Source: Phycisphaerales bacterium (lineage in GTDB: Bacteria; Planctomycetota; Phycisphaerae; Phycisphaerales; UBA1924). Taken from it: a stretch of 49,815 nt of DNA. The notes beneath the pieces are model-generated. The model was not told the DNA's origin, did no database searches, and saw only the letters and a list, made by a program, of their open reading frames with translations. Positions 1-8,506 of this stretch are shown here, piece after piece. Position 1 is the first letter of the stretch. Every line of letters begins with the position of its first letter. The translations under genes were made by a program, and so were the position numbers. The stretch is taken from the NCBI GenBank assembly GCA_028285065.1, contig JANQQG010000252.1, positions 1 to 49,815 on the forward strand, given 5' to 3'.

Positions 1-2
1 CG

Positions 3-2225
3 CTCGGCGCCGCGGATGGGGCGCTCCGGGGCGACCTGAGCGTCATCGCGGCCAAGGCGCTCGAACGCGACCCGGACCGGCGGTACGGGTCGGTCGCCGC
101 GCTCGGGGAGGACCTGCGTCGGACCCTCCGCGACGAGCCGATCGAGGCGCGTCCGGCGTCCCGCTGGTACCTCGCCCGGAAGTTCGCGCGTCGCAACAGG
201 ACGCTGGTCTCGGCAGCATCGGTCGGGCTGGTGCTCCTGATCGCTGCCAGCGTGGTCTCGGGGCTGTTCGCGATCGCTGCCGACAGGGCGCGGCGCGACG
301 CCGAGGAGCACGCCTTGCTCGCCGATCGTGCGGCCTATCGCGCCTCGCTCTCGGCGGTGGCTGCCGCGATCCGTGATGGCGACACCCGCCTCGCCCGCGT
401 GTTCCTCGCCGAGGCGCCGCAGGAACTCCGCGGCTGGGAGTGGCGCCACCTCGAGCAATCGCTCGACCAGAGCGTCGGGGTCGGCCCGAGGGAGATTGTC
501 TGGCAGGGTGACAGCGCCAAGTTCGCCTCCGGCGCGTGCTGGCTGAGTGACGGCGGGCGCGTTCTCCATGCCCCGCTGGCCCGCGGGACCTGGCGGACGT
601 TCGAGTCGTTCGACGCGGAGTCGCTACGCCCGCGTGCCTCCTGGCGCGCCGTCTCGGCGGAATCTTGCGCGGGGCGCGTCGGCGATGGGGAACTGCTGTT
701 CTACGACGCTGACACTGGTGATCTCGTCGTTCGGGACCTGCACACTGGTGGGGAGAGGAGGCGGCACCCGTCCGGGATCGTCGCGGAGCGTCTCGTAGAG
801 AGCTTCGATCAGCTGCCTCTCGATCCCGAGGAGTTGCTGGAGACTCTCCGCGCCAGGGCTCTGCCCGGTCCAGGTCGCGCATTCGGCTCCGTCAGCCCGA
901 GCGGCGACGTCTGGATTAGCTGGCGCGGTGCCGTGCTGGGGACGGTGCCGCTTCGAGCGGGTGTCCACGGCCTCGACCTCGGGAGCATGGGTGAGGGTGC
1001 GGCGTGTGCGACGTTCAGCCCTTCGGGTGATCGCATCGCGCTCACGCGGCTCGACCGACGCCTCCAGGTCTACGACGCCGCCACCGGGCAGCTCGTCTGG
1101 GGGCGTGCGGAGGTGCACGACGACGCGCCGATGTGTGTCGCTTTCAGCCCCGATGGGACGGTGCTTGCGACAGGTGGTCAGGACAGCGTGATCAAGCTGT
1201 GGGACGCGCGGACCGGAAACCCTCGCGGCCAGCTGATCGGGCACAACGGCACAGTGGTCGCGATCGGTTTCGACTTCTCCGGACAGAGGCTCTTCACGTC
1301 CGACGGCGCGGAAGTCCGCGCTTGGCGTGTGAGCGACGCGTCCGATCCGGGGGTCATTGCGCGTCACGGATCATTCGTGCACGACCTCTCGATCAACCAG
1401 GACGGCTCGTTGTTGGTCTCGCGGGTCGCAACGAGGAACACGTTCGGCGCGCCAACCCGCGAGGTCAAGATAAGCGATCCGCGGTCGGGTACGGTCGGAG
1501 ACCCATTGGCTCTCCCGGATGAGACAGAGGCGATCCTGCATGTCGACTTCCTTGACCCCGAGCGCGTCGGCGTGCTCATCCAGCTGCCGGCGGATGAGGC
1601 CGGCGCGCACGTGTATTCCCTCTACGAGTTCGAGGCGCCGTCGGGCCGGACCCTCGGTTCGCAATCGCTCGATGCCGGGGTTGTCGCGTCGTGGGCCGAG
1701 GCCGTGGCACGGATCGGGTGGGGCGTGCGTCCGACGCTGAACGACCTGGCGGCCGGACGCGTCCCGGACCCCGATGGGACGTGGGTGCGCCGCTTCCCAC
1801 CGCACGAGTGGACCGACTCCGATGGGAGTGTCCGTTGGCGGATCGATGCGACCGACCATCGGTGCATCTCGTTCGCGGCAGATCCAGAGTCAGATCGTCT
1901 CTACGCAGGCACGATCGGCGGGGAGGTGCTTGTGTTCGATACCGCGACCGGTGAGCTGGTGACGGCTCTCGACGCCTCGGAGGACGGCGTGAACTGTCTG
2001 GCTCTTACGCCTGACGGCTCGCGTCTGTTCAGTGGATCTGGTGACACGACGATCCGGGTGTGGGACACGAGCAGGCTTGAGCTGGTCGCCGTGCTCCGAG
2101 GTCACCGCGACACCGTTCGTGTGCTCGTGGTCGCGCCCGACAGTCAGACGCTCTACTCGGCGTCGGACGACTACACGGTGCGTGCATGGGCGACTCAGCG
2201 GCCGGTCATCGGCGCATCGGAGTAG
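3..2225 (+). CDS. Ser/Thr protein kinase (C-terminal part) with WD40 repeats, partial
   Basis: The ORF track starts this gene at an internal ATG (231), but the frame is open to the left edge from base 3. The upstream residues read like a Hanks-type kinase C-lobe (LRGDLSVIAAKALERDPDRRYGS..., then DEPIEARP), so the true start lies outside the window. A single membrane helix follows (about visible residues 64-88, VSAASVGLVLLIAASVVSGLF). The extracytoplasmic part carries WD40-like repeats ending in LWDARTGNP, VFDTATGELV and VWDTSRLELV, with GH dipeptides such as LRGHRDTV. Kinase-TM-WD40 fusions are common in Planctomycetota and are thought to be membrane signalling receptors; ligand and substrate are unknown. 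The kinase catalytic loop is not visible here, so activity cannot be judged. Confidence 0.88.
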   Translation, partial: LGAADGALRGDLSVIAAKALERDPDRRYGSVAALGEDLRRTLRDEPIEARPASRWYLARKFARRNRTLVSAASVGLVLLIAASVVSGLFAIAADRARRDAEEHALLADRAAYRASLSAVAAAIRDGDTRLARVFLAEAPQELRGWEWRHLEQSLDQSVGVGPREIVWQGDSAKFASGACWLSDGGRVLHAPLARGTWRTFESFDAESLRPRASWRAVSAESCAGRVGDGELLFYDADTGDLVVRDLHTGGERRRHPSGIVAERLVESFDQLPLDPEELLETLRARALPGPGRAFGSVSPSGDVWISWRGAVLGTVPLRAGVHGLDLGSMGEGAACATFSPSGDRIALTRLDRRLQVYDAATGQLVWGRAEVHDDAPMCVAFSPDGTVLATGGQDSVIKLWDARTGNPRGQLIGHNGTVVAIGFDFSGQRLFTSDGAEVRAWRVSDASDPGVIARHGSFVHDLSINQDGSLLVSRVATRNTFGAPTREVKISDPRSGTVGDPLALPDETEAILHVDFLDPERVGVLIQLPADEAGAHVYSLYEFEAPSGRTLGSQSLDAGVVASWAEAVARIGWGVRPTLNDLAAGRVPDPDGTWVRRFPPHEWTDSDGSVRWRIDATDHRCISFAADPESDRLYAGTIGGEVLVFDTATGELVTALDASEDGVNCLALTPDGSRLFSGSGDTTIRVWDTSRLELVAVLRGHRDTVRVLVVAPDSQTLYSASDDYTVRAWATQRPVIGASE

Positions 2226-2387
2226 GGCTCCGCCGAGCACCGCTCTGTCGAGACGACCGGGCCCGACCAGTGCGATCACGCTCGAGCGCAGTGAGTCCGC
2301 GGACTTAGGTCGGAGCGAGGGACAGCATCGCATCCTCGAGCTCCTGGCGGCGCACCTTCTTCTTGGGGCGTCCCCCGGGGGCACGGG

Positions 2388-3734
2388 TCAATCCGGCGGC
2401 TGGCCCTCGTTGAACGCCTCGGCGGCCTCGATGATCGCGCGGATGCCTTCCGTCATCTGTCCTGACCTGACCCACTCGACGTAGTTCAGATCATGATCGT
2501 GATCGGCCAGGATGCGCGCCTCGAGGTTCGTCTTGCCGAGCGTCTTGAATCGGCTCTCGAGGTCCTCGACGCCTGCTGCCGGTACGTGTGCATCGTCCGC
2601 GCCGTGGAAGATGTAGATGGGCAGGTCCATCCGCAGGAGCCGGGTCTTGTTCGCTTCGAGCGCGAAGTGCCCGTGCAGCCAGGGGATCGAGACACGGAAG
2701 TAGTTGTCCCAGATCCAATCCTCGTTGTTCTGCTCGATGTTGTCGAGGAGCATCACGTGCATCGGCTTGTTCAGCGCGGCGAAGTCCTCCGCCTTCAGCA
2801 CGCCGTCCTTTGATACATCGAGCACATCGAACGGCGCGTCCTGCATCATTCCGCGACGCCACCTCGCCACCGATTCGTCGTCGGACTCGTATTCGTCTCG
2901 AGTGATCCCGCCGTCGCCATCGGCGTCGAAGACGGGGTTCAGCTTCAACATCGAGCCATGCCCTTCGAACTGGTATGCGATCACATCAAACATGTTCTCG
3001 TGGGCGTACCCGGCGAGCATGACTGCATCGATCAGATCGGGCCGGCGCTCGGCGGCCAGGGCCGCGACGACCGTGCCCTCGCTCCACCCGATCAGGACGA
3101 CTCGCGCGTCACCGAGTTGGGTGTGCTGTTTCAGCGACTCGACGATCGTCGCGAGATCGTCGGCCTCGGTATCCGGAACGACCTGTCGGAACGCCTCCCG
3201 ATCGACCGCGTCGTACCACGGCGGCGTATCGCTGTTCGTCACGCCGCGTTTGTTGTAGGAGAAGAACGCGATGCCTCGGTCGGCGAAGGCCTGGGCGAAC
3301 GGGTCGAAGTAGCTCACGGGGCCGTTGCCGAAGTCTCTGTTGAGCAGGTACGTGCCCGGGCCTGTCCCCTGAACGTAGATGACAAGTGTGCCGACTGGCG
3401 CGGGGGTCCCGTGCGCCTCGTCGCCGGCGCCCTCGTTGTCGTCTTCGGTTGGCGGAGGCGGCAATGTCAGCCTCCCTCGCGTCACGACTCCGTCGCTCAA
3501 TGTGATGTCGACGATCTCCTGCGCGAAGTCAGGGGCAAACGCCGCTTCGGTCGGCTCGGGTTGCTTGGCATCAGCAGGTGACGTGTCGCCTGTTTCGCCT
3601 TGTTGTGCGCTCGATGCTTGCCCCGCGAGCAGGACCAGCAGGAGGAACACACAGACGGGCACGGGGCAACGTAGAGGGGCGGTACAACGGGTTCGGAGTG
3701 GTGCGTCAGGCATTGGGGTGTCCAGCCCCCGCAT
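2388..3734 (-). CDS. Exported alpha/beta hydrolase with an embedded EF-hand pair
   Basis: The 448-residue protein has a hydrophobic signal segment (about 24-40, VPVCVFLLLVLLAGQASSA) and should be secreted or periplasmic. The hydrolase core has the nucleophile elbow GWSEG (Ser218), an acid at Asp381 in HGADDAHVP, and a His at 412 or 414 (DHDHDLNY). Between nucleophile and acid, where lid domains sit, are two EF-hand-like loops: DADGDGGITRDE (270-281, canonical) and DVSKDGVLKAED (306-317, semi-canonical). Substrate is unknown; esterase, peptidase or dienelactone-hydrolase-like activity is possible. An alternative start at Met8 (3713) also leaves a good signal peptide, and neither start has a clear Shine-Dalgarno site. 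It converges with the kinase gene across 162 bases, in which I see no other gene. Confidence 0.85.
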   Translation of the reverse strand: MRGLDTPMPDAPLRTRCTAPLRCPVPVCVFLLLVLLAGQASSAQQGETGDTSPADAKQPEPTEAAFAPDFAQEIVDITLSDGVVTRGRLTLPPPPTEDDNEGAGDEAHGTPAPVGTLVIYVQGTGPGTYLLNRDFGNGPVSYFDPFAQAFADRGIAFFSYNKRGVTNSDTPPWYDAVDREAFRQVVPDTEADDLATIVESLKQHTQLGDARVVLIGWSEGTVVAALAAERRPDLIDAVMLAGYAHENMFDVIAYQFEGHGSMLKLNPVFDADGDGGITRDEYESDDESVARWRRGMMQDAPFDVLDVSKDGVLKAEDFAALNKPMHVMLLDNIEQNNEDWIWDNYFRVSIPWLHGHFALEANKTRLLRMDLPIYIFHGADDAHVPAAGVEDLESRFKTLGKTNLEARILADHDHDLNYVEWVRSGQMTEGIRAIIEAAEAFNEGQPPD

Positions 3735-3836
3735 GACGTGCGGGGATAGCCCTGTTTGTTCTCAGGCGATCCGATACCGCGCTGGTCGGTGCGATGGCGG
3801 CATCTCGACGGGGGCGGTTCGGGTCGCTACTCAAAG

Positions 3837-3848
3837 TGTACATGTACA
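3837..3848. promoter_or_regulatory. 12-bp perfect palindrome TGTACATGTACA
   Basis: A perfect palindrome lies about 100 bases upstream of the EF-hand hydrolase start, inside wider AGTG/CACT flanks. It could be an operator for the minus-strand gene. No regulator is encoded next to it, so the role is a guess. Confidence 0.25.
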
Positions 3849-3969
3849 TCCACTCATGCACTTCAACTTGGAGTAGCGGCGTGTGGGCGCGGGCGTGCTT
3901 GCGTGGCGCGCGGGCGGCCTCGGTGTTGGCGCCGTTCGCCATGCTGATCGAGGGGCTACGGCGCAATGA

Positions 3970-4005
3970 GAAAGGCCCGCCGCCGGAGGAGCCGGGGGCG
4001 GGCCT
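3970..4005 (-). terminator. Rho-independent-type terminator after the triple-repeat protein gene
   Basis: Read on the minus strand, a perfect 9-bp stem (AGGCCCGCC / GGCGGGCCT) closes a GC-rich loop and is followed by TTTCTCATT. It begins 22 bases after the stop codon of the minus-strand gene ending at 4027. Placement, stem strength and the T-rich tail all fit an intrinsic terminator. Confidence 0.7.
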
Positions 4006-4026
4006 GGGCTTGAGAATGGGAGTGTG

Positions 4027-5910
4027 TCAGCAGGCGCTGGGGGAGAAGTAGCAGGTCACGAAGTCGAACCAATCCTGGTCGTTCTCGAACCCGTTGCCGT
4101 TGAAGTCGGCGTTTCCTTCGATCGTGTCGAAGAACGCGTTGACGAAGTCGAAGAAGTCCTGGGCATTGACGACGGTGTCACCGTTGAAGTCGGCCGGGTC
4201 GAGCGGCTCGCCGGGCAGGGCCGTGGCCGAGACCCGAGCATCGCCGACGTCGACGCCCGCGAGGGCGGGGTTGCCAAGGAAGGCGGCCAGTTCGGGCGAG
4301 ACGAGGAGGTCTCCATCGATCGAGAGGCTTGCCGCCTGCGCATCGAGGGCGGAGGGGTTCTCGATGTCGAAGAGGATCGCGGTGACGAGCTGGAAGCCCT
4401 CCTCGGTGCTCTCGACGAAGAAGCCGCTCTTGTTGTCGACGGCCCTGGCCGCGTCGAACCCGATGGAGAAGTTGCCGACCGCGAAGTTCTGAGCGAAGAA
4501 GAGCTGGCCGGTGTGCTCGATCGTTCCGCTGAACGGGGCGAGCGTGCCGGGCTCGTAGGCGAACGTGGTCGGCTGATCGGCGGTCCTCGCGTTGATCGGG
4601 AAGGCCACGGAGCCAGCGCCGAGGTCGCCCGGAGCGATCACGTCCGGTGAGACGCCGGCGACGTCGAGTCCGGCGGTCGACAGCAGCGCGACGTCGAGCA
4701 GGACGTTGGTCTGACCGCCCTCGACGCGCGAGGCGCCGATGGCGGGTTCGACCGGATCGGAGGGCAGCGCGGTGGCGGAGACTCGCGCGTCACCAACGTC
4801 GGCGCCCGCGAGTGCAGGGTTGCCAAGGAAGGCCGCAAGCTCGGGCGAGACAAGGAGGTTGCCCTCGATCGTGAGGGTCGTCGACTGGGCATCGAGCGCG
4901 GACGGGTTCTCGACGTCGAAGAGGATCGCGGCGACGAAGTCGGGGCCGACCTTGGTGCTCTGGACGAAGAAGCCGCTCTTGCCGTCCACGGCACGCGCGG
5001 CGTCGAACCCAATGGAGAAGTTGCCGAGTGCAATCCCTTGGTCGAAGAACAGGTCTCCCGTGTGCTCGATGCTCCCGCTGAACGGGGCGAGGTCGGTCGG
5101 CTCGTAGACGAACGTCGTCGGCTGCTCACCGGACCTCGGGTTGATCGGGAACGCCACCGATCCCTCACCGAGATCACCCGGGGCGATCACGTCTGTCGAC
5201 ACGCCGCTGAGGTCCAGCCCGGCCGTGGAGAGTGTCGCGAGGTCGAGCAGGACGTTGGTCTGGCCCCCGTCCACGCGCGAACCGTCAGCAACTGGCTCGT
5301 CGCCCGCCGACGCCTTGGCCGAGACGAGGGCATCGCCGACGTCGGCACCCGCGAGGGCGGGATTGCCGAGGAATGCGGCGAGCTCGGGTGAGACGAGGAG
5401 GTTGCCCTCGATCGAGAGCACACCGGTCTCCGCGATCAGCGACGAGGGGTTTTCGATGTCGAAGAGGATCGCGGCCACGAGGAGGAAGCCGTGCTGGGTG
5501 CTCTCGACGTAGAAGCCGCTCTTGTTTCCCACGGCACGCGCCGCGTCAAACCGGATGGAGAGGTTGCCAACCGCGAACTGCTGATCGAAGAAGATCTGGC
5601 CGGTGTGTTCGATCGTCCCACTAAACGGAGCGAGCGTACCCGGCTCGTAGGCGAACGTGGTCGGCCGATCAGCCGATCTCGAGTTGATCGGGAACGCCAC
5701 GGAGTCGGGGCCGAGGTCGCCGGGAGCGATCACAGCCGACGAGACTCCGCTCACGTCGAGGCCGGCAGCGGAGAGTGCCTCGAGGTCGAGCAGCACGTTG
5801 GTCTGCCCGCCGTCGACCACTGCGGGCTCAACGGAGGTGTCTCCGGCGTGCGCGGCCGCAGGGGCAACGAGACACGCAGCAATAGTCGATAGGACAGCTC
5901 TCCGACGCAT
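4027..5910 (-). CDS. Exported protein with three tandem ~170-residue repeats and a dockerin-like C-terminus
   Basis: The 627-residue protein has a signal peptide (1-23, MRRRAVLSTIAACLVAPAAAHAG) and three near-identical domains at about 31-200, 212-381 and 395-563. Each runs from DGGQTNVLLD through VIAPGDLG, SVAFPIN, FSGTIEHTG and FDAARAV to LLVSPELAAFLGNPALAG. Residues 573-627 form a duplicated calcium-loop motif, ADFNGDTVVNAQDFFDFVNAFF then ADFNGNGFENDQDWFDFVTCYF, typical of dockerin-like tails in Phycisphaerae exported proteins. I do not recognise the repeat domain; an extracellular structural or adhesive role is inference. A good ribosome site (AAGGAAC) precedes the ATG at 5910. The conservation of the units suggests recent duplication. 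Confidence 0.85.
   Translation of the reverse strand: MRRRAVLSTIAACLVAPAAAHAGDTSVEPAVVDGGQTNVLLDLEALSAAGLDVSGVSSAVIAPGDLGPDSVAFPINSRSADRPTTFAYEPGTLAPFSGTIEHTGQIFFDQQFAVGNLSIRFDAARAVGNKSGFYVESTQHGFLLVAAILFDIENPSSLIAETGVLSIEGNLLVSPELAAFLGNPALAGADVGDALVSAKASAGDEPVADGSRVDGGQTNVLLDLATLSTAGLDLSGVSTDVIAPGDLGEGSVAFPINPRSGEQPTTFVYEPTDLAPFSGSIEHTGDLFFDQGIALGNFSIGFDAARAVDGKSGFFVQSTKVGPDFVAAILFDVENPSALDAQSTTLTIEGNLLVSPELAAFLGNPALAGADVGDARVSATALPSDPVEPAIGASRVEGGQTNVLLDVALLSTAGLDVAGVSPDVIAPGDLGAGSVAFPINARTADQPTTFAYEPGTLAPFSGTIEHTGQLFFAQNFAVGNFSIGFDAARAVDNKSGFFVESTEEGFQLVTAILFDIENPSALDAQAASLSIDGDLLVSPELAAFLGNPALAGVDVGDARVSATALPGEPLDPADFNGDTVVNAQDFFDFVNAFFDTIEGNADFNGNGFENDQDWFDFVTCYFSPSAC
4222..5820 (-). repeat. 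Three in-frame tandem repeats of about 510 bases
   Basis: The units lie at about 5820-5311, 5277-4768 and 4728-4222 on the minus strand, with periods of 181-183 codons. Linkers of 11-13 codons between them differ in sequence. The repeated phrases (for example CTCGTCTCGCCCGAACT-type stretches) remain highly similar at DNA level. Unit 1 is the most divergent, with extra differences such as NLSIRF for NFSIGF. Confidence 0.85.
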
Positions 5911-6155
5911 GGTCAGTTCCTTTCTTCACAGTCTGTTTGCGCAGTTCCCTGCTCGTGCGAGAATTCGCGTGCCGAATGGCAGTCCCGAGTTCGCGGACGT
6001 GACGAGTCGGATTCGCCATTCTCGACGGATTCGTGCCACCTTTGTCGAAGCCGGCATGCGCTCGACATGACTCGTGCACATGCGATTGATACTGGGCGTA
6101 TGCCACCGAAGGCCGCGGGAGTCCTACTCTGACTCAACCGCAACTGGGAGCACCC

Positions 6156-7013
6156 ATGACCACGAGCAATCCCCCTTACCAGAACGTCCTCGTCATCGCG
6201 GCGAGCGGGAAGACCGGGCGCCGAGTCGCCCCCCTGCTGGAGCAGCGCGGCGTCAACGTCCGCAGGGCCTCGCGTTCGAGTTCGGTCGTGTTCGACTGGA
6301 CCGATAGGGAGACCTGGAGCCGAGCCCTGGCGGGGATGGACGGCGCGTATGTCGTGTACCAGCCGGACCTCGCCTTCCCTCGCGCCGTCGATGACCTTCG
6401 TGAGTTCACTCGGATCGCGAAGGAGCAGGGCGTGCGCAAGCTCGTCTTGCTGAGCGGTCGCGGCGTTCGCGAAGCCCAAGCCTCGGAGCAGGTCGTCGCG
6501 GACTCAGGGCTCGACTGGACGTTCGTTCGTGCGGCGTGGTTCAACCAGAACTTCAGCGAAGGCGAGTTCGCGCAGATGACCAAGAGCGGGGTGATCGCGC
6601 TTCCGATGGGGGATGCGGTCGAGCCGATCGTCGATGTCGATGACATCGCGGAGGTCGTCGCCGCCTCGCTGCTGCGCACGGACCTCAACGGCGAGGCCCT
6701 GAATCTCTCGGGCCCCGAGGCGCTCACGCACGATCAGATCGCGTCGGGGCTGGCGAAGGCTTCGGGGCGAGAGATCCGGTACCAGCCGATCTCCTTGGAT
6801 GCGTTCCGAGCCGGACTCGCGGAGGCGCGGGTGCCTCGGGACTACATCGATCTGCTCGCGTACCTCTTCGAACTCACCGTCAGCGGGGTCAACGCGGAGC
6901 CAACGGGCGATGTGGAGCGTGTGCTTGACAAGGCGCCGCGGAGTTTTGGCGCGTTCGCGGCCCGGGCCGCCGCGGAGGGTGCGCTCGCCGCCGAAGAGGT
7001 GTCCGATGGATGA
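6156..7013 (+). CDS. NmrA-like NAD(P)-binding oxidoreductase
   Basis: The 285-residue protein opens with a Rossmann motif, VLVIAASGKTGRRVAPLLEQRG, in the form seen in NmrA/atypical short-chain dehydrogenases that bind NAD(P). Later segments (GVRKLVLLSGRGV, SGLDWTFVRAAWFNQNF, IVDVDDIAEVVAASLL, LNLSGPEALTHDQIA) follow the family layout. Members are redox sensors or reductases acting on small molecules; the substrate here cannot be deduced. A GGGAG ribosome site sits just before the ATG. Its last codons overlap the next gene, so the two proteins are probably made together. Confidence 0.85.
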   Translation: MTTSNPPYQNVLVIAASGKTGRRVAPLLEQRGVNVRRASRSSSVVFDWTDRETWSRALAGMDGAYVVYQPDLAFPRAVDDLREFTRIAKEQGVRKLVLLSGRGVREAQASEQVVADSGLDWTFVRAAWFNQNFSEGEFAQMTKSGVIALPMGDAVEPIVDVDDIAEVVAASLLRTDLNGEALNLSGPEALTHDQIASGLAKASGREIRYQPISLDAFRAGLAEARVPRDYIDLLAYLFELTVSGVNAEPTGDVERVLDKAPRSFGAFAARAAAEGALAAEEVSDG

Positions 7014-7488
7014 CGTGATCGCCATCATGGCGCTCGCCGGCATCGTCGGTGTCAGTCTCATTGGCGGGTCGCTCTTCGCGTTCTCCACGTTCATTATGGC
7101 TGCACTCAAGCGCCTGCCGGACGCCGAGGGCATCCGCGCGATGCAGCAGATCAACAAGACCGTGTTCACGCCTTGGTTCATGGTCCCGTTCTTCGGGACC
7201 GGGCTGGTGTCGGTCGGGGCCGTGGTGCTCGCGCTGATGAACACGGACCAGAGCTGGTGGATCGGGATGGCTTCGGCGGGCGCGCTGTACGCGATCGGTG
7301 TGTTCCTGGTCACTGCCTTCGGGAACGTGCCGCTGAACAACAGGCTCGATGCGATGCAGGCGGACGGCGCGGCGGCCGCGGAGTTCTGGAGGACGTACTT
7401 GGTGGTTTGGACGCGGTGGAACCATGTCCGCGTGGCGGCGTCAATCCTGGCGCTGATCCAGTTTGGCCGGGTCTTGCAGGTTCTCTAG
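7006..7488 (+). CDS. DUF1772 (anthrone oxygenase-like) membrane protein
   Basis: The ORF track begins this frame at 6799, but the first 69 codons are a shadow of the upstream gene. The ATG at 7006 overlaps the upstream stop by 8 bases and gives a 160-residue protein. It has about four membrane helices, starting with VIAIMALAGIVGVSLIGGSLFAFSTFIM, and the family signatures FGNVPLNNRL and WTRWNHVRVAASI near the C-terminus. DUF1772 includes fungal anthrone oxygenases, but bacterial members are mostly uncharacterised. Coupling to an NmrA-like reductase is a recurring pairing in my experience and suggests a shared small-molecule redox task; that is inference. Confidence 0.85.
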   Translation: MDDVIAIMALAGIVGVSLIGGSLFAFSTFIMAALKRLPDAEGIRAMQQINKTVFTPWFMVPFFGTGLVSVGAVVLALMNTDQSWWIGMASAGALYAIGVFLVTAFGNVPLNNRLDAMQADGAAAAEFWRTYLVVWTRWNHVRVAASILALIQFGRVLQVL

Positions 7489-7493
7489 CGGCG

Positions 7494-8351
7494 TCATCCC
7501 GTCCCGTCGTCCCCGCGCCCGTGGCGGGGCGAGTACTTCATGAACGTGCCAACCTGCTGCCAGAGCGTTTCCAGCCTGTCGATCCGCTCGCGTGCTCCGT
7601 CGCCGAGCATTGACGCCACGCGCGCAACGATGAGCTCGGCGCCCGCCACCACCGGAACGGCGCTGTCGAATGGTCCGACAGCCGGGATCTGGAGCGCGCA
7701 CCAGGCTTCGGTCATCGTTGCGAGCGGTGACAACGGGCCGTCGGTGATCGCGACGAGTTCCACGCCCGCGTCCGCGAGCGCTTGGGCGCCGGTGATCGAG
7801 CTGCGCCGGTAGCGGAAGAAATCGAGGACGATGCCGACGTCGCCCGGTGCGCAGCCGCAGAGCTCGCGCCCCGTGGCGTGTTCACCGACGAGGGTGACAT
7901 CGGGTCGGATCATCGAGAGGCCGCTGTGCAGGACGCGCGCGCCGGCCATCGAGGTTTCGCCGGAGAGGATCCAGACGCGCCGCGCGCGCGCGATGGGTCG
8001 GGCGAGCGCGTCGAGGCGGCTGTCGTCGAGGACCTCGAGGGTGCGCGCGAGTGCCTCTTCGATTGCAAGGCGAGCCGGGGCCTGGGTGTGCTGGCGGATG
8101 CGGTGGCTGGGGCTTGACAGGCGGCGCGAGACGTCGTCGCGCGCCCAGGCCTGCAGGTCGCTGTAGCCCTCGAAACCGAGCTTGGTCGCGAAGCGCACGA
8201 TCGAGGGACGGCTGGTGTCGGCCCGCTCGGCCAGATCGGCGACCGTGCCGAAGGCGAGCTGGGTCGGCTCCTCGAGCACGACACCGGCGATGCGGCGTTC
8301 GGTTGGTGTCAGGCGGCCGCCGGCGGAGGCGATGAGATCGTTGATGGACAC
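7494..8351 (-). CDS. RpiR/MurR-family transcriptional regulator (HTH + SIS)
   Basis: The 285-residue protein has an N-terminal RpiR-type helix-turn-helix (about 1-75: LTPTERRIAGVVLEEP, TVADLAERADTSRPSIVRFATKLGFEGYSDLQ) and a C-terminal SIS domain (about 105-270; VWILSGETSMAGARVLHSGLSMI, DVGIVLDFFRYRRSS). SIS domains normally bind phosphosugars, but RpiR proteins next to amino-acid genes are also known. It is divergent from the aminomutase gene with 155 bases between the starts, so it is the obvious candidate regulator of the 8507-12689 operon. It converges with the DUF1772 gene, 5 bases apart. Confidence 0.87.
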   Translation of the reverse strand: MSINDLIASAGGRLTPTERRIAGVVLEEPTQLAFGTVADLAERADTSRPSIVRFATKLGFEGYSDLQAWARDDVSRRLSSPSHRIRQHTQAPARLAIEEALARTLEVLDDSRLDALARPIARARRVWILSGETSMAGARVLHSGLSMIRPDVTLVGEHATGRELCGCAPGDVGIVLDFFRYRRSSITGAQALADAGVELVAITDGPLSPLATMTEAWCALQIPAVGPFDSAVPVVAGAELIVARVASMLGDGARERIDRLETLWQQVGTFMKYSPRHGRGDDGTG

Positions 8352-8375
8352 CGGCGGCTCTCCGGGTGAGCGGTT

Positions 8376-8414
8376 TGTTGCAGTCCGGCGGACAAAGTGT
8401 ACACTCTGTTACAG
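8376..8414. promoter_or_regulatory. Candidate RpiR operator: direct repeats and a palindrome in the divergent promoter
   Basis: The intergenic region between the RpiR gene and the aminomutase operon holds TGTTGCAG (8376-8383) and TGTTACAG (8407-8414), spaced 31 bases or about three helical turns. Between them is the perfect palindrome AGTGTACACT (8396-8405). Such a cluster in a divergent promoter fits autoregulation plus operon control by the RpiR protein. This is inferred from position alone. Confidence 0.4.
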
Positions 8415-8506
8415 GCTGGGGCCATACAGTTGTCGGCACTCCGCCTGGGGCCGCCTGGTCGGTCCGTCCAACTCAGCCGCATCTCTTCCATAGATGGAGC
8501 GCGTCC

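Noticed and set aside
2305-2391. 28-codon minus-strand TTG ORF encoding a Lys/Arg-rich peptide (GRPKKKVRRQELEDAM)
   Set aside because: It looks protein-like but has no ribosome site, starts at a TTG overlapping the hydrolase stop and is too short to support.
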